Shown: positions 1-12,310 of the stretch, one piece after another
Numbering within the stretch: the first letter of the stretch is position 1
Layout of the letters: the number at the start of each line of letters is the position of its first letter
NCBI GenBank assembly: GCA_008638375.1
Contig: CM018052.1
Location: 32,927,726-32,991,725 of the forward strand
Reading direction: 5' to 3'
Length of the DNA: 64,000 bases
Source of the DNA: Nyssa sinensis
Taxonomy: Eukaryota; Streptophyta; Magnoliopsida; Cornales; Nyssaceae
The notes under the pieces: model-generated
What the model was told of the DNA's origin: nothing
What the model saw: the letters and a program-made list of their open reading frames with translations, nothing else
The model's database searches: none
Translations under genes and position numbers: made by a program

Positions 1-1629
1 AGGCCAGCACAACAATTTATGAAAAGACTCACTTCAGCTTCATTTGCAACCAAATCAGAAGGTGATCTAAAACTTAGGATGATACAGAGATATGGAAGTA
101 ATTATCTTTTTTGGCCTAAAATGATGGCATGATATTTAGTTGAGACCATGAGTTTAAGTTTGCTCTCATCTTCCTTCAAATGCAATCCTAAAAATATAAA
201 AGTTTGTTAAATATATTTAAAAATTATTATCCTTTAACATGTGAACAGGTGAATAAAAATAAAAAATAAATTTAACATATTAAACATTTCTCTAAAAAAG
301 TAAGGAAAGAGATTTGATTTCAATTAAGTCTATCGACTTTCTTTAAGTATTTTTCTGATTTTATTAAGTTAAAAAAAAATACTTCAATATTCAAGAAATT
401 AAACAAAAAAATGTACAAGAAATAACCAACCCATCTCTATTACACACTCATACAAAGAGGCAAAGACATACATAGTTAATATTTTGACAAAGGCATGGTT
501 AATGCTACTTGATTCTTTGATAAATTGGTAATTCTTCTGGCCAAAACCACATTTTAAGGTTTTTGGTCAATTATACTTGGGAACAAAAAATAATTGCAAA
601 TTAAGATTATCCCAGGTTTCTTGCCCTTTTCTTAATTTGTTTGAGATTTTCAAAAGATTAGTATAATAGCTGGAGTTTTAGATATCATTCCTAAATACTT
701 AAAACTTTGATTAATTGTAATTAATTTTTTTCCACATTTGTTTTCAAGTGGTTTTGAATACTTAATTTTCAATGATTGGCTTAGCCATAAATAACAAAGC
801 TAAAAGGGGGAAAATATTTTTTTCCTAGATTGCTATGTAATATATTGTCCCTTTAAATGCAAATCTAACAAATTTTATTTTTTTTGGGGGGGGAGGGGGG
901 GTATTTATTGCAAATCTAACATTTTTAAGGATTTTTTCCTTAAATTTTCATTTGTTGTCTTTGATCTAGGAGCAACTCTAATAAGGGAGCCATTATTAGA
1001 ACCAAATGAAATAACTATCAAAAAATAAAATGACTTTCCAATTCTCAATTTTTGCATTCTAACAAAGATTTATTTACTTCCATATCTCTGTATGATTGGC
1101 AAACTATTCATACCATCCAAAATATGAAATAAAATAAGTTCAGAACATGTGGCTTAAACCAAACAAAACCCAACACCAACTACCATGACTGAAAGGGAAA
1201 AGAAAAGATCTAACAGGGAAAAATGCACAATAGAACTATTAATATCTATCAAAAAATCAAATAGGTTTCTTAAAAACTTATTAATTATTAAAAATTATTA
1301 ACTTATTAAATATTATTTATAAGAGAGTTAATTCATACATTTTATATTAGAACACTATTATAATATTATTTATATAAAATATCTTATACATGACAGCTCG
1401 AATCAGTTTGCCATTTTCATTAACATTTTATTAATATTCCTTACCCAAAAATGAAACATCTTATTTCATATATACTATACAGAGAAAGTTAACAGAATAG
1501 CAGTAATATTTTTACTAGCAGATTATATGAAATTGTTTTTCCAACCTATTGCATTGCTAAGGAATTTTAACGTCTTCCATGGGATTGAGTTTTTCATGCA
1601 ATCTGATTGTATGTATACGTGTGTGTATA

Positions 1630-1667
<38 letters not shown>

Positions 1668-2475
1668 CAATATATACCAACTCAAGAGAAAAAGCGCATC
1701 AAATTACCATCCTTATTTACTAAGCCATTGTCCTCTTGAAAAAGAACAAGTTTCTATTAAAAATTGGTCCATCAATTCTCAATTTGGCTAATATCTAAAC
1801 ACTTTAATGCTTGAGAGAATATCGAAATCAGTCGGTTAGATAAGTTTCAATGACCCAAACAACCAAATTTATGAAATATTTAAGTAATTAGGTATTTTTT
1901 AATTATGTAATTGAGAAACCCTTTTTTAATAATAAATTTTAAATTGATAAAAAAAAATCATTTTTCAATGATCGAAATAACATGAACAATAATTTTCAAA
2001 TATATTAATTTATTAAACTCCATCACGACTCAATAATTCAATGAGTGATTCAATATTATATGAAAAATTAAAATATCCTAACTCCATTAGTAATTCAGTA
2101 TTATAAATAGAGGCCTATTGATATAATCCTTTTAAATATCTTCTACTTCTGAATCAAAATACTTTCTTCCCTTCAATCAAAAGTCTGGAGCACTCATTAA
2201 TCACTACCCATTTCAATCTATTCACTCGATTGATCCACCAGATTTCCAAGACAAAACAAAACCTTTTAGCAAGATGATTAGATACCCAGAAAATCATATA
2301 GTATAGAAATAACATGCATATAGAAATGAAAATACATTACATTAATTTGGATATAATAAACACACAGCTTTACAAAGATCATCAGTTTCTCTAGAAAATT
2401 AGACAAGAAAAATGCAAAATGAAATACAGATCAGAGAAAAATAATAATCAACCTAGCCAATACAAATATAATTTT
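1..2475. other. AT-rich region without a recognisable gene
   Basis: No coding region is supported here. The only structured features are a compound TA/CA microsatellite near 1629-1668 and a G-rich run near 885-901. Short open frames are low complexity or run through the microsatellite. Because a CACTA terminus lies at 3037 and its partner end is not visible, some or all of this stretch may be the inside of that transposon; that is inference only. Confidence 0.5.
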
Positions 2476-2647
2476 TCAAAATAAAAAAGAAGAAAATATG
2501 AAAATAAGCCATATCAAAAGGTACTGGGAGGCGGTGGAAGCGGCGACGCGGCGAACGGGAGGCGGTAGAAAAGGTGGTGCGGCCACCGGGTGGCAGTGGA
2601 AGCGGTGGCACGATGAACAGGTGGCGGCAGACTCAGTTCTAGGAGTT

Positions 2648-2695
<48 letters not shown>

Positions 2696-2734
2696 TCGCG
2701 CACTGTGGGATGTGATTTAGGGATTTTATAAGAC
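2476..2734. repeat. GC-rich segment with a GA microsatellite
   Basis: A locally GC-rich block (about 2525-2640, rich in GGCGG and GGTGG) is followed by a long GA repeat at about 2648-2694. Open frames on both strands are made of the repeat and are not convincing proteins. The block lies directly inside the CACTA subterminal region and could belong to the 5' region of that transposon. Confidence 0.5.
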
Positions 2735-3037
2735 TATTAGCGACGCACAGAGCGCATCACTAATAGTCATCCTGCGCGTCGCTAAAGGTCTAAAAAGATT
2801 ATTTACGACGCCTAAGTATGCGTCGCAAAAAGTCCCATGTTATTGGCAACGCACGGTGCGTCGCAAATAATGTTCGGGTAGTCGCTAAAGCCTTCACGCC
2901 TTTTTTTTTTTACGCGGGGAAGCCCATTTTCACCATTATTTGCGACGCACAAAGGGCATCGCTGATAATGACTATTGGCAACGAATTTTGTGCGTCACAA
3001 ATAATGTGCGTCGCAAAAAACCTGTTTTCTTGTAGTG
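2735..3037. mobile_element. CACTA (En/Spm) transposon terminus and subterminal repeats
   Basis: The minus strand starting at 3037 reads CACTACAAGAAAA, the classic terminus of plant CACTA transposons. Inward of it lie many short direct and inverted copies of a GCGACGC / TTTGCGACGCAC motif (about 2740-3020), which is the subterminal repeat array expected to bind the transposase. The neighbouring 3-bp target site is TCA at 3038-3040. The opposite terminus was not found and may lie left of the window, so only one end is annotated. The element interrupts the integrase of the minus-strand gypsy element. No transposase coding sequence was recognised. Confidence 0.8.
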
Positions 3038-3040
3038 TCA

Positions 3041-3548
3041 CCTCTGCTTCAGTAATGTGGGTCAAAGGCTCGGCCTCTACCCATTTAGAGAAATAGTCTA
3101 TGGCGATAAGCACATATCTTTTGTTCTGTACGGCCTTAGGTAGTGATCCCACAATGTCCATCCCCCATTGAATGAGAAGCCAAGGACTGGAAATTGGGAT
3201 GAGCTCGTGATGGGGTTGGTACTGGTATGAGGCAAAGCATTGGCACTTGTCACACCTCTAGACATATTCCTTGACCTACTTCAGCATGCTCGGCTAGTAA
3301 TAACCCTGAGTCAGAGCTCGGTGGGCTATGGTCCTACCGCCGTTGTGATTTTTGCAGATTCCTTCATGTATCTCGACTAAGACGTATTGGGATTCTTTTG
3401 GAGACAATCACCTCAGGAGAGGTTGAGTGTAGGATTTTCGATAGAGCTTTCCATTTAAGGTCAGATATCGGGCTGCCCTGATCCGAATCCTTCGGGCCTG
3501 ATTTTTATCTTCTAGAAGCAGTCTTTCCTGTATATATTAGAGGATGGG
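3041..3548 (-). pseudogene. Integrase fragment of the minus-strand gypsy element
   Basis: The minus strand encodes the N-terminal part of a Ty3/gypsy integrase: the zinc-binding HHCC region and the start of the core, with the motif AIDYFSKW followed by EAEPLTHIT. The first core aspartate (in MDIVGSLP) is present. The second and third catalytic acidic residues are absent because the frame runs into the CACTA element at 3037. Stops occur upstream of the core. The other side of the break continues at 7771, beyond the solo LTR. It is a broken fragment with no expected activity. Confidence 0.85.
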
Positions 3549-4392
3549 TGTAATACCCCGACCCGAGTTAGCCAGTACCGGACCCGGGTTAGAACAGGCC
3601 ATGACATGTGATCCTTAGTTGTAAATCAAATTATTACGTGATTTAATTGAGATACTAAATTTCCTGATATATTAGAATAATAATCATTGGACGTGAATAA
3701 AATTTAAAGTGGACAAGCAATATTAAAATTGTCCAATAAGAGCCGTAAGTTAAAAATGGCCAAAACGATTAGATCCCAAAGCCGAGACGGGAAGAATAAA
3801 TATATATAATCAAAAAGAAATGAAATGAATTAAAAGAAATGGAAGCAGGTGTAGTATGGTGCGTGTATGTCTTATGTACATTATATATTCTACATGTATG
3901 CATATTAAGTGGACCAAGTGAAGCAGGTAATGATATGGAAAAGAAAAGAAGTAGAAGTAAGTAGGAGCGTGACAGCAGAAGGTTAATATAAATATAGGTG
4001 TAGCTGTAGACCATGCGACAGCAGAAGAGAAAAGAAAAAATATATATATGCATACTTGTAGTGTGGCAGCCAGGAAAGTTGGAAAACAGGGGGCTACCAT
4101 AGTATATGATATATAATATATATAAATGTGTGCAACCGTGTGAAGGTATAAACCATGTACTGCCCATGGTTTATAAAAACAGGTGGACGTGCATATATTA
4201 TATATATTATGTGTGTGTTAAAACATGGCAACAGGAGAATTTTGAAGTGGCTGCATGCAACAGCCATGCGTGAAAGCATGCATGTGTATGGTGTTAACCG
4301 AAGCTACAGGTGGCAAACACCACTGGCCATGAGGTCGGTTGGTGAGAAATAATAGAGATAGAGAGAGAGGGAGAAGAAGGAAATAGAAGAAG

Positions 4393-4426
<34 letters not shown>

Positions 4427-7400
4427 ATCGAAAGCAAGGAAGAAGCAGAATGTAGAGAGAGAAAAATCGATTTTTCTGAGAAGTCGTTGGACGTTTAACA
4501 CGGTGCCAAACAGGTATATTCTGACTGAAGCTATGTTCAATTACATATAAGTTAGATCGTTAATGTTTTAATTAGTGAGAACCCAAAATAGGAAAAGAAA
4601 ACCCAGAAACTGTAATATTGCATACGGTCAACAATGGTGGGTCTTGATGCGTTAAGCCAATCACACTTTTGAGGTTAGAAATTAAAAGGAAACAACCTCA
4701 GGAATCTAACGCAGCTTGAATCACCTCAAACAGTTAAGAAATGAATGTTTTAGAGCAGATTATTGCTCGCCGGTGCAACGCCGAAAAAACCAGAAATGGG
4801 TGTTGAGACCGGTGAAGTTTGGGGTCCAAATCTGTCCTAAAATGTTTCTTGAAACTTTAGGATTAACTTGGTATAAAAACAGTAAAAATTGGGACGTGAA
4901 ATCATGAAGATTAGGAAGCAGTTTCACTGTTCCGATGAACAGTAACCGGAGGAACCAACGGAGAAGACGACGGAAAGTAAAGGGCACTATCGGGTCTATT
5001 TGGACCGGGTTTGGGTCGGGTCGGGATGAGATCCGACCGATCACCCAACTGATAACCAACACGGTGACGTTTTGAGATTTTAAATTATAAAACATTAGGG
5101 CTGACGTCATCACGACGTCAGCATTGCAATGTACCAACCAAACCGGTTGGTTTAATGAAACTGTTGACCGGTTCGGTTGAAGTGAAACTGAACCCTTTGG
5201 TTCAGTCCGGAAGTTTGAGAAATTGCACTTCGACCTCAAAACTCCTAGAAATTATACTGTGGCCCAAACTAAAATTAAATTAATATTAAATTAATAATAT
5301 TTAATTACTGAAATTACGAAATTGCCCCTAGTTCTAAACCAATCAAACGAAGTGCAAATAAAGTAAACCCATAGTGCACTTTGATTATTTTGGACATTTC
5401 GAACCCAACGGTGGGGTCCGTTTCATGAGACGGGACCCCGAAAAAACTTAGTTATACAACATGTGAAATTACCAAAATGCCCCTGATGCTATACGAAGTC
5501 CAAATTGGACGAAATTGATACCAATGGAAGCCCAAATACTTGTGAACTCGTATATATGATTAAATAATAATTCGGGGTCAGAATATCATAAAACGTGAAA
5601 TGACTAAAATACCCCTGAGCATGGTAAATGCAAAGTGGAGGTAGAATAAAGGTCAATCTGATCTGATAAATTATCGTAAGCATAATTATGAAAATCGAAG
5701 GGCTAGATAAGACTCCAGAACAGTCAACGTGAAAAATAGAAAATGATCGATGTGTCCCGATGATCAAAAACAGATACCAAATGAAGTCCAAAAGACTCAA
5801 AAATTTATATATACGACATATGGACTATTTTGAGGACCATGATAGGGTCCGGGGCAAGAGTGAAAAAAAAATACCATTTTTGCCCCTAAGGGCAAATGAG
5901 TGCTTAACTAATAACGACGGGAGTCAAATAACTTAAAATATTATTTGGACAGCTGCTAAGCTTACTCAAGGAATTTAATAACATAAGTTGAAACCCAGTG
6001 AGTGGGTAATAGGCCAATGAACCTAATTAGGGGATCTAGTAGACTCCTAAGATGATGAATGCGACAAGAATGAATGAATTCTGATCTATTTGTAATTAAT
6101 GATGATTATTCAAGCTATGCAAGGATATGCCTGGAGTATCTAGAGATCATGAAAGTATTTGTAAATGGAGAATATGACACTAAGAAACCGAAGTAAGTAA
6201 ATCTGAACTTTGTTGTGTGGTTATTCCAAGCCAGTCACATTCATTTCTACATGCTGTCAAATTTGTACTCTATCACTACTTGATGTACTTGATTTAAGCC
6301 AATCGACTTGTGGTTATCGGTTATGCCTGATCTTTGGATTTGACTTGCTTGCTTACATCGTTGTGAGATTGATCATTGATATTTGAGCATTCTTTGCACT
6401 ATCATACCATGACCTAGTCTTGAGATATATCCTGTTGATAGAAATCTTGATATTCCACACACTTCGTGTTTTGTTGATTGTGATATCAATTGCTTTGTAC
6501 AGTTGTACATTCTGTGTGGAATTTTATTGGTCATGATATTTGGTATGTACCCGGGGTTGTGCTCAGTCACAATGGCCCATCTATTCACAGATTGCGTGGG
6601 GGAAAGACCTTTGGGGTCTTGTATGTCCTTCAGGACTTGTAGAGAAAAGAGCTCTAAGGCTTTTCAGAGAGCCCGAGGAACTGTGGCGGATCTGAGTATG
6701 CGTTTTAGTGGGGTATGCTGGGCCCCGGGTGATTCACGTATATTTGAGTTATTAGAACTCGATGATGATATATTTTTGGAATCGTTGAATGATCATATTC
6801 TATGCCCTGTGAATGATCATACTATTGCAATTGTGTTACACTTTACTTGATGATCATGTATTTTTGGTACTCGTTGAATGATCATATTCTATGCAAGCAT
6901 GTCATACTTTTGATTGGCTATCGTAATTATTGTGGCAGTAGATTATCATGATTGGCTAGATCCCGGTTGTTGGATTTATTGTTACTACCTTCTTATATCT
7001 TATTTCGGGATAAGCCTTTTGGACCCTCGGGTCATTGTTACGCATCTTAGTGACTGGCTATGCATTTCTTGTTGCTCATTTGACTATTGGTTATCTGTTA
7101 TCCCTTTCCTCAAATATTCTTGTGAACTAACCCTGACCCATAGCAAAGCTAGCAATTTACTTACTGAGCTTGTTTAAGCTCATCCCATTATTTAACATTT
7201 TTCAGGTGACATCATGCGGGATGAAATGCAATGAGATAACTAGTGGAACTAGTGATGCACAATGAACGACAATGACGATATGAACTCCAAGTTAAAGATC
7301 AAACGTGAACACTGTAAGGTTAACTTTAAAGTTATGCATCATAATATTACATCATTAGTGATGAGGTTAGCCTAGTATGTCAGATCATTGTGATTAAGTG

Positions 7401-7765
7401 ATACTTGGAGACATTATGATTGTTGATCATTAGAGATAAGTTTAATTAGCTGAACTGTATTGGTGTGACTTCCGCTTTAAGAAATTCATTGATATAGAAT
7501 GGTTGCATTGGAACATGTATATTATACCTTAGAGATATTTGGTGACTGATTCTAGACGTGCTCTGATGTGTTTGGATGAGTTACATTCTTAATTTAAAAA
7601 GGTTTTAATTTCTGCTGTTTTGACCCTACATTTGGAATGCAATTCATTGTAAAGTTCAGAAGTTGCCTTTGGTTGGTCGCGTTGTCGGTGGGAAAAAAAC
7701 TAACAAGGTGGCCAACTGGCATCACGTCCTCAAGATCTGCGTAGGGTGGGTTTCAGGTCGTGACA
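3549..7765. mobile_element. Solo LTR, 4.2 kb, with 5-bp target-site duplication
   Basis: The segment starts TGTAATACCCCGACC and ends GGTCGTGACA, the TG...CA form of an LTR. It is flanked on both sides by the same 5 bases, ATGGG (3544-3548 and 7766-7770). Removing it rejoins the integrase frame of the host element without a gap, so its ends are exact. No gag or pol homology is found inside, so it is a solo LTR left by LTR-LTR recombination. Its length suggests a large-LTR gypsy lineage such as Tekay/Del, but that assignment is tentative. It contains a GA microsatellite near 4360-4425. Its open frames, such as those at 4760-5239 and 6503-6850, do not look like proteins. Confidence 0.9.
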
Positions 7766-7770
7766 ATGGG

Positions 7771-8262
7771 AGTCATCTAGTTCTCGCCTTGTTCGAAGAT
7801 TCGGGTGGACTGTACTTCCTCGATGCTCGGCTCTGGTTGGTAAGAAATCTTTACCGTTGAATCTGTTTCTGATTTGAGATGAGAGGCCATGTTTGCTAAG
7901 GCGTCAACTCTGGTGTTCTGGCGTCTTTCAATTTTCTGAATGGTGAATTTCTGGAAAGAGGTTTTTAAAAAGTCCACCAGATCTGAATATCGTACCATCT
8001 TGTCGTCCTTGCCAGAAAACTCTCCCAAAATTTGGCTTACCACCAGTTGGGAATCTAAAAACATTTCAAGGTTTCGATCTCCACATTCCAGGGCCAGCTT
8101 TATACCGAGGACGAGTGCTTCGTGCTCGGCTTCGTTGTTTGAAGCTCTGAATCTCAGGGTAACTGCCTTTGTTATTATGATTCCATCTGGGGATTGGAAC
8201 ACGATGCCAACTCCTAAACCCTTGTCAGTGGATGAGCCGTCAGTGTAGAGCTACCATACTGC
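7771..8262 (-). pseudogene. Archaeal-type RNase H domain of the minus-strand gypsy element
   Basis: The minus strand encodes a second RNase H: LYTDGSSTDKG at its start, then NNEAEHEAL, DSQLVVSQ and VDALANMASH, which carry the four acidic residues of the RNase H fold. An additional RNase H downstream of the usual RT/RNase H is characteristic of Tat-lineage elements. A stop lies directly before the first motif. The domain is followed by a linker that leads, across the solo LTR, into integrase. Confidence 0.85.
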
Positions 8263-9760
8263 AGTACCTACGTCGATTTGAATTTTGTCATGCAAAGTTG
8301 GAGTGAATTCTGCGACAAAGTCTGCCAATGTTTGCTCTTTAATGGAGGTTCATGGGACGTAGGATATGTCGAATTCCCCTAGCTCTATAGACCACTTAAC
8401 TAGTCAACCTGAGACTTCAAGCTTGTGCAGAATTGACTTCAGAGGGTAGGATGTAGGGACTTCAATGGGATGTGCTTGAAAGTGAAGCCTAAGCTTTCGA
8501 GCGGACATCACTAGGGTGAAGGCCAACTTCTCAATTTTGGGATATCTCTTCTTAGTATCCTGAAGTGATTTGTTGACGTTGAAAACTGGCCTTTGAATCC
8601 CCGTCTTCTCTAACTAGTGTCGAGCTGACGGTATTTTCTGACACTACAAGATATAAAAGTAGCTTTTCCCCTTGTATTGGTTTGGTAAGGAGCTCGGGGG
8701 AGGCCATATACTACTTTAATTCCTGAAAGGCCTTCTCGCATTTGGGGGTCCATTCAAGGGCCTTATTTTCTTTAGGGTCTTGAAGAATGAGAGGCACCGA
8801 TCCGTAGATTTGGAGATGAATCGGTTAAGAGCTGCTATCCTTCCGTTCAAGCCCTAGATGTATTTCTTGGTCCTTAGTGATTCTAGCTCGATCAAAGCTT
8901 TAATTTGTGAGGGTTTGCCTCAATTCCCCTCTAAGAGACCAGGAAACCCAAGAATTTTCCTTTAGCGATCCCAAAGGTGCACTTTGAGGAGTTCAACTTC
9001 ATCTTGTGTTACTTCAGTATGCTGAATGTCTGACTCAAGTGCTGGATATGGTCACTCTTCTTTAGGCTCTTGACCAGCATGTCATTTATGTATACCTCCA
9101 TTGTGCTGCCAATCAAGGAGTCAAACATTCTGTTCACCAGCCGCTAGTACGTGGCGCCAGCGTTCTTCAAACCAAACGGCATCACTCTATAGCAATAAAG
9201 ACCTCGTTCAGATATGAAGGCTGTCTTTTCCTGGTCTGGAGGGTACATCTAGATCTGGTTGTACCCTAAATATCCGTCCATGAAGCTCATAAGCTCATGT
9301 CCTACGATTACATCGACCAACTGATCGATCCTCGGGAGAGGAAAGCTGTCTTTATGAGAGGCTTTGTTGAGGTCTGTGTAGTCAACGCAAACTTGCCATT
9401 TTCCATTCTTCTTTTTGGCAAGGACTGTATTGGCGAGCCATTCTAGGTAGTATACCTCCCTTATCATTCTGGTGTCCAGCAGCCTCTCGACCTCTTCATT
9501 GATGATCTTATGTAGTTCAGGGGCGAAGGTCCTCCTCTTCTATCTTACTGAAAGGTGGTCTAGGTCAGTCATTAGCTTGTGGGAGATGAGATTGGGATCT
9601 ATCCCTTCCATGTCCTTAGTTTCCCACGCGAAGACTGACAAGTTATCTTTCAAGAATTCAACAATTTCCCTCTGCTCTGAGTGGGAGAGACTTGAGCCGA
9701 TCTGTAAATAGCGCTCTCCCCCTTCAGAACTGGCCAACACCTCGACAGGTTCTTGCATTG
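8263..9760 (-). pseudogene. Reverse transcriptase and RNase H of the minus-strand gypsy element, broken
   Basis: On the minus strand the region gives the typical gypsy RT blocks: SVFAWETKDMEGID upstream, then VCVDYTDLNKA, SFPLPRIDQLVD, ERGLYCYRVMPFGLKNAG and a catalytic box. The box reads YIND instead of YIDD, so one metal-binding aspartate is replaced. The RNase H following RT ends near LADFVAEFTP. At least eight in-frame stops are spread along it. It is a decayed copy that cannot make an active enzyme. Confidence 0.85.
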
Positions 9761-9968
9761 GTTTGGCCAGGTTGTCCCTTCCCTTGGGACTTAATGGCTC
9801 GTTAATCTCGAAGGGGCACTCCTCCGTCTCATGAAGTTCGGAAGGTGCAAGACTTTCTTCTTCACGAGGGTGCTATGATTGCTATTTGAGGGATTTTTCC
9901 TTCAACGCAAGAGCGTGGCACTCCTGAACAGTTGACTGACAGCCCTTAATGGTGCAAACCTTGTCACT

Positions 9969-10488
9969 CTATACATATTTCAGGCACTGATGGAGGGTCG
10001 AGGTGACTACTCCAATTTGATGGAGCCTTGGTCTTCCGATGATGATGTTGTAGGAAGACTTGGAGTCTAGGATCATGTATTTAGAGGTCAACGTCTTATG
10101 AGCGTCCCCCTCTCCTACTGTGGTCGAGAGGTTTATCTTGCCCAGCGGGGGTGCTGAGGTTCCCATTGAATCTCACCATTACAGTGGTGGTGGCCTTGAT
10201 ATCATTGGCGTTAAGCTTCATGTGCTGAAAGGGTTCATAGAACAGCACGTTGGTGGAACTCCCTGTGTCTATCAGAACCCTCCTGATCTCGAAATTCATA
10301 ATCTTAAGTGAGATGACGAGAGCGTCATTGTGGGGCCAGTGTACCCTAATGAAATCTAGCTCTGAGAACTGGATATAAGGTGTAGGCCTTAGCCTTTTCT
10401 CAATGGCAGAGATCTGGAGGATGTTGGGTTCTACTCTTGCCTCCCGAGCATAGCGCTTCCTAGCTCGGTTGGACATATCTGTCATCAC
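9969..10488 (-). pseudogene. Aspartic protease region of the minus-strand gypsy element
   Basis: The minus strand encodes a retropepsin-like domain with the active-site motif LIDTGSST (in 10096-10488) and a following GRPRLHQIG segment. A frame change separates the two open parts near 10100-10160. It lies between gag and RT, the normal order for Ty3/gypsy pol. Confidence 0.8.
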
Positions 10489-12230
10489 GTTATCTGAATG
10501 GAGGACAAAGATGACCTAATTATTCTAGCACAGTTGCTCATTTTGAGCCTCCCTTTGTTCAGGCCTCTACCCTGGCCTCCTTTGTTGTGGCTTGTCATTA
10601 CAGGAGTTTTGCCTCCCGTCCTGTTGGATGAACTCCCGCAGACGCCCCTTTCTAATAAGTTGTTCGATCTCATTTTTGAGAGTTCTGCATTCATCGGTGG
10701 TATGCCCATGGTTTTTATGAAAGTCATATTAATTGTTCTGATCTTTGGAGTCAAGACTACTTTTCAATGGATCTGGCCACTTCAAGTCCTCACGTGTCTG
10801 CACCTGCTGGAGTATATAAGTGAGAGAGGCATTCAGAGGTGTGAATGTTTCATAGCTCCCAAAACTGGGGTTGTTCTGAGCTCTGGGCGCCATCCTCTTG
10901 TCAAGACTTCTAGCCATCTTCTTGGTTGCATCGAAATCCTTCTTCTAGGTATGGTCATCCTTTTGAGCCTGCTCTTTGGCCTTTCCGACAGACATCTTCT
11001 TATCCTCTAGGTTTATGTACTTTTGGGTCCCCTTCATAAGTGCTGCCATGTCAGCAAGGGGATTCTTTGTCAAGGAGTCCTGAAAACGTCCAAGACCCAG
11101 GCTAGAGGTAAAGGCGGCCACTAAGAAGCTCGGACTGTAGTCTGTTACCTCTGTGAGCTCGATATTGAAGTGAGCAATGTATTCCCGAAGTGATTCCCCC
11201 TTGGACTGCTTTATGGTTAGCAAGAATTCTGGACCCTTCCTCAACTTTCTGCTAGTCAGGAATCGGTCAAGGAATCGCTTGCTGAGTTCATAGAAGTTGA
11301 TGATCGACTCCCAAGGAAGGATGTGGAACCACTTTAGAGCGGTACCCTTGAGGCTCGTTATGAAAGTACAGCACATAAAGGCATCGGTAGCGCCGTGTAA
11401 GGTCATCGTATGCTGATAGTGGGAGAGATGGTCCTCGGGATCTTCAGACCCGTCATATAGGGTGAACTTTGGGACAATAAATTTCTTGGGTCGTTCTTTC
11501 GCCATTATGTCAGGGGTGAACAGAGTGGCGAACCTCCCGAGCAGTTTTTCTAGTTCATCCTGCTCTAGAGGGACATGGGTCCCTTTGGTGAAGACGATTT
11601 GCTCCATAGAGTCTGCTACTTCCTCCACCCTTTGTGGAATTTTGGGTGGAAGTGGTTGCTACTGCCCTTACCTTGCAGCCTCAGTCCCAACGTGCAGGGG
11701 ATGATCTTGCCCAGTAGTGGCAAGGGGTGTTGCCCTCCTTGGACTGGGGGGATTGGTGTTGGCAAAGGCTGAGACTCAAGTGGCGCTGGATTGGCCCCCG
11801 AAGTTGCCGGAGTTTGAATTTTTGTCCTGTTTTGGTAATGGACAACAGGATAGAAGGCAGGCATCCCTCTCCCTGGTGTGGTTGATGACTGGAGGTCACC
11901 CCCTATGTAAGTGGTATCATGGGGGTGTACTAACTACATGTTAGGGGTTTCCACATTAAAAGGTCCTTTGCCCGTGGTGGTGGCAGGAGGTCGAACCCCT
12001 TCATTAGCTACGCCTACAAGAAGGTGAGTGGGATTGCTTTGCTGGTTTTGGGCCATAGAGGCCAAGGCCTGGGATATGGCAAGGAGCTGCTCTTGCATTA
12101 GATCGGACTATCGTTGGATCTGGTCAAGTTGCTGCTGCACATGATCGGGAGTTTGCCCCCTTCCTCTTCCAGTCGAAGGCTAGTTTCGGGGGTTGTGAGA
12201 ACGTTTCCTTGGACGAAGATTGGGAGCCAT
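10489..12230 (-). pseudogene. Gag region of the minus-strand gypsy element
   Basis: The longest open part (10945-11628 on the minus strand, 227 residues) is a retrotransposon gag domain, with KFIVPKFTLYDG, EDHLSHYQHTM, ALKWFHILP and DRFLTSRKLRKG. It is preceded by a proline-rich N-terminal part (11616-11864) and followed by a decayed zinc-knuckle and linker region. The gag start is near 12230, just downstream of the primer-binding site. Frame breaks and stops separate the parts. Confidence 0.85.
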
Positions 12231-12290
12231 AATTTCTTACAAACAGAAGAGTTGATTCTGACTAAGAAATTGGCAGGAACAATTGTCGCT

Positions 12291-12307
12291 TCCCACAGAT
12301 GGCGCCA
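12291..12307 (-). other. Primer-binding site of the minus-strand gypsy element
   Basis: The minus strand reads TGGCGCCATCTGTGGGA, starting three bases after the LTR end (…GCAGCATCA at 12311). A TGGCGCC start next to the LTR is the position and form expected for the tRNA primer-binding site of plant gypsy elements. Confidence 0.75.
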
Positions 12308-12310
12308 AAC

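Noticed and set aside
2476..2731. Ser/Leu-rich and Arg/Glu-rich open frames
   Set aside because: They are made by the GA microsatellite and the adjacent GC-rich block.
4760..5239. 159-residue minus-strand open frame and the 115-residue frame at 6503-6850
   Set aside because: Both lie inside the solo LTR and have no recognisable domain or gene structure.
8642..8655. CACTACAAG motif resembling a second CACTA terminus
   Set aside because: It falls inside conserved RNase H coding sequence of the gypsy element, has no subterminal repeats beside it and no break in homology.
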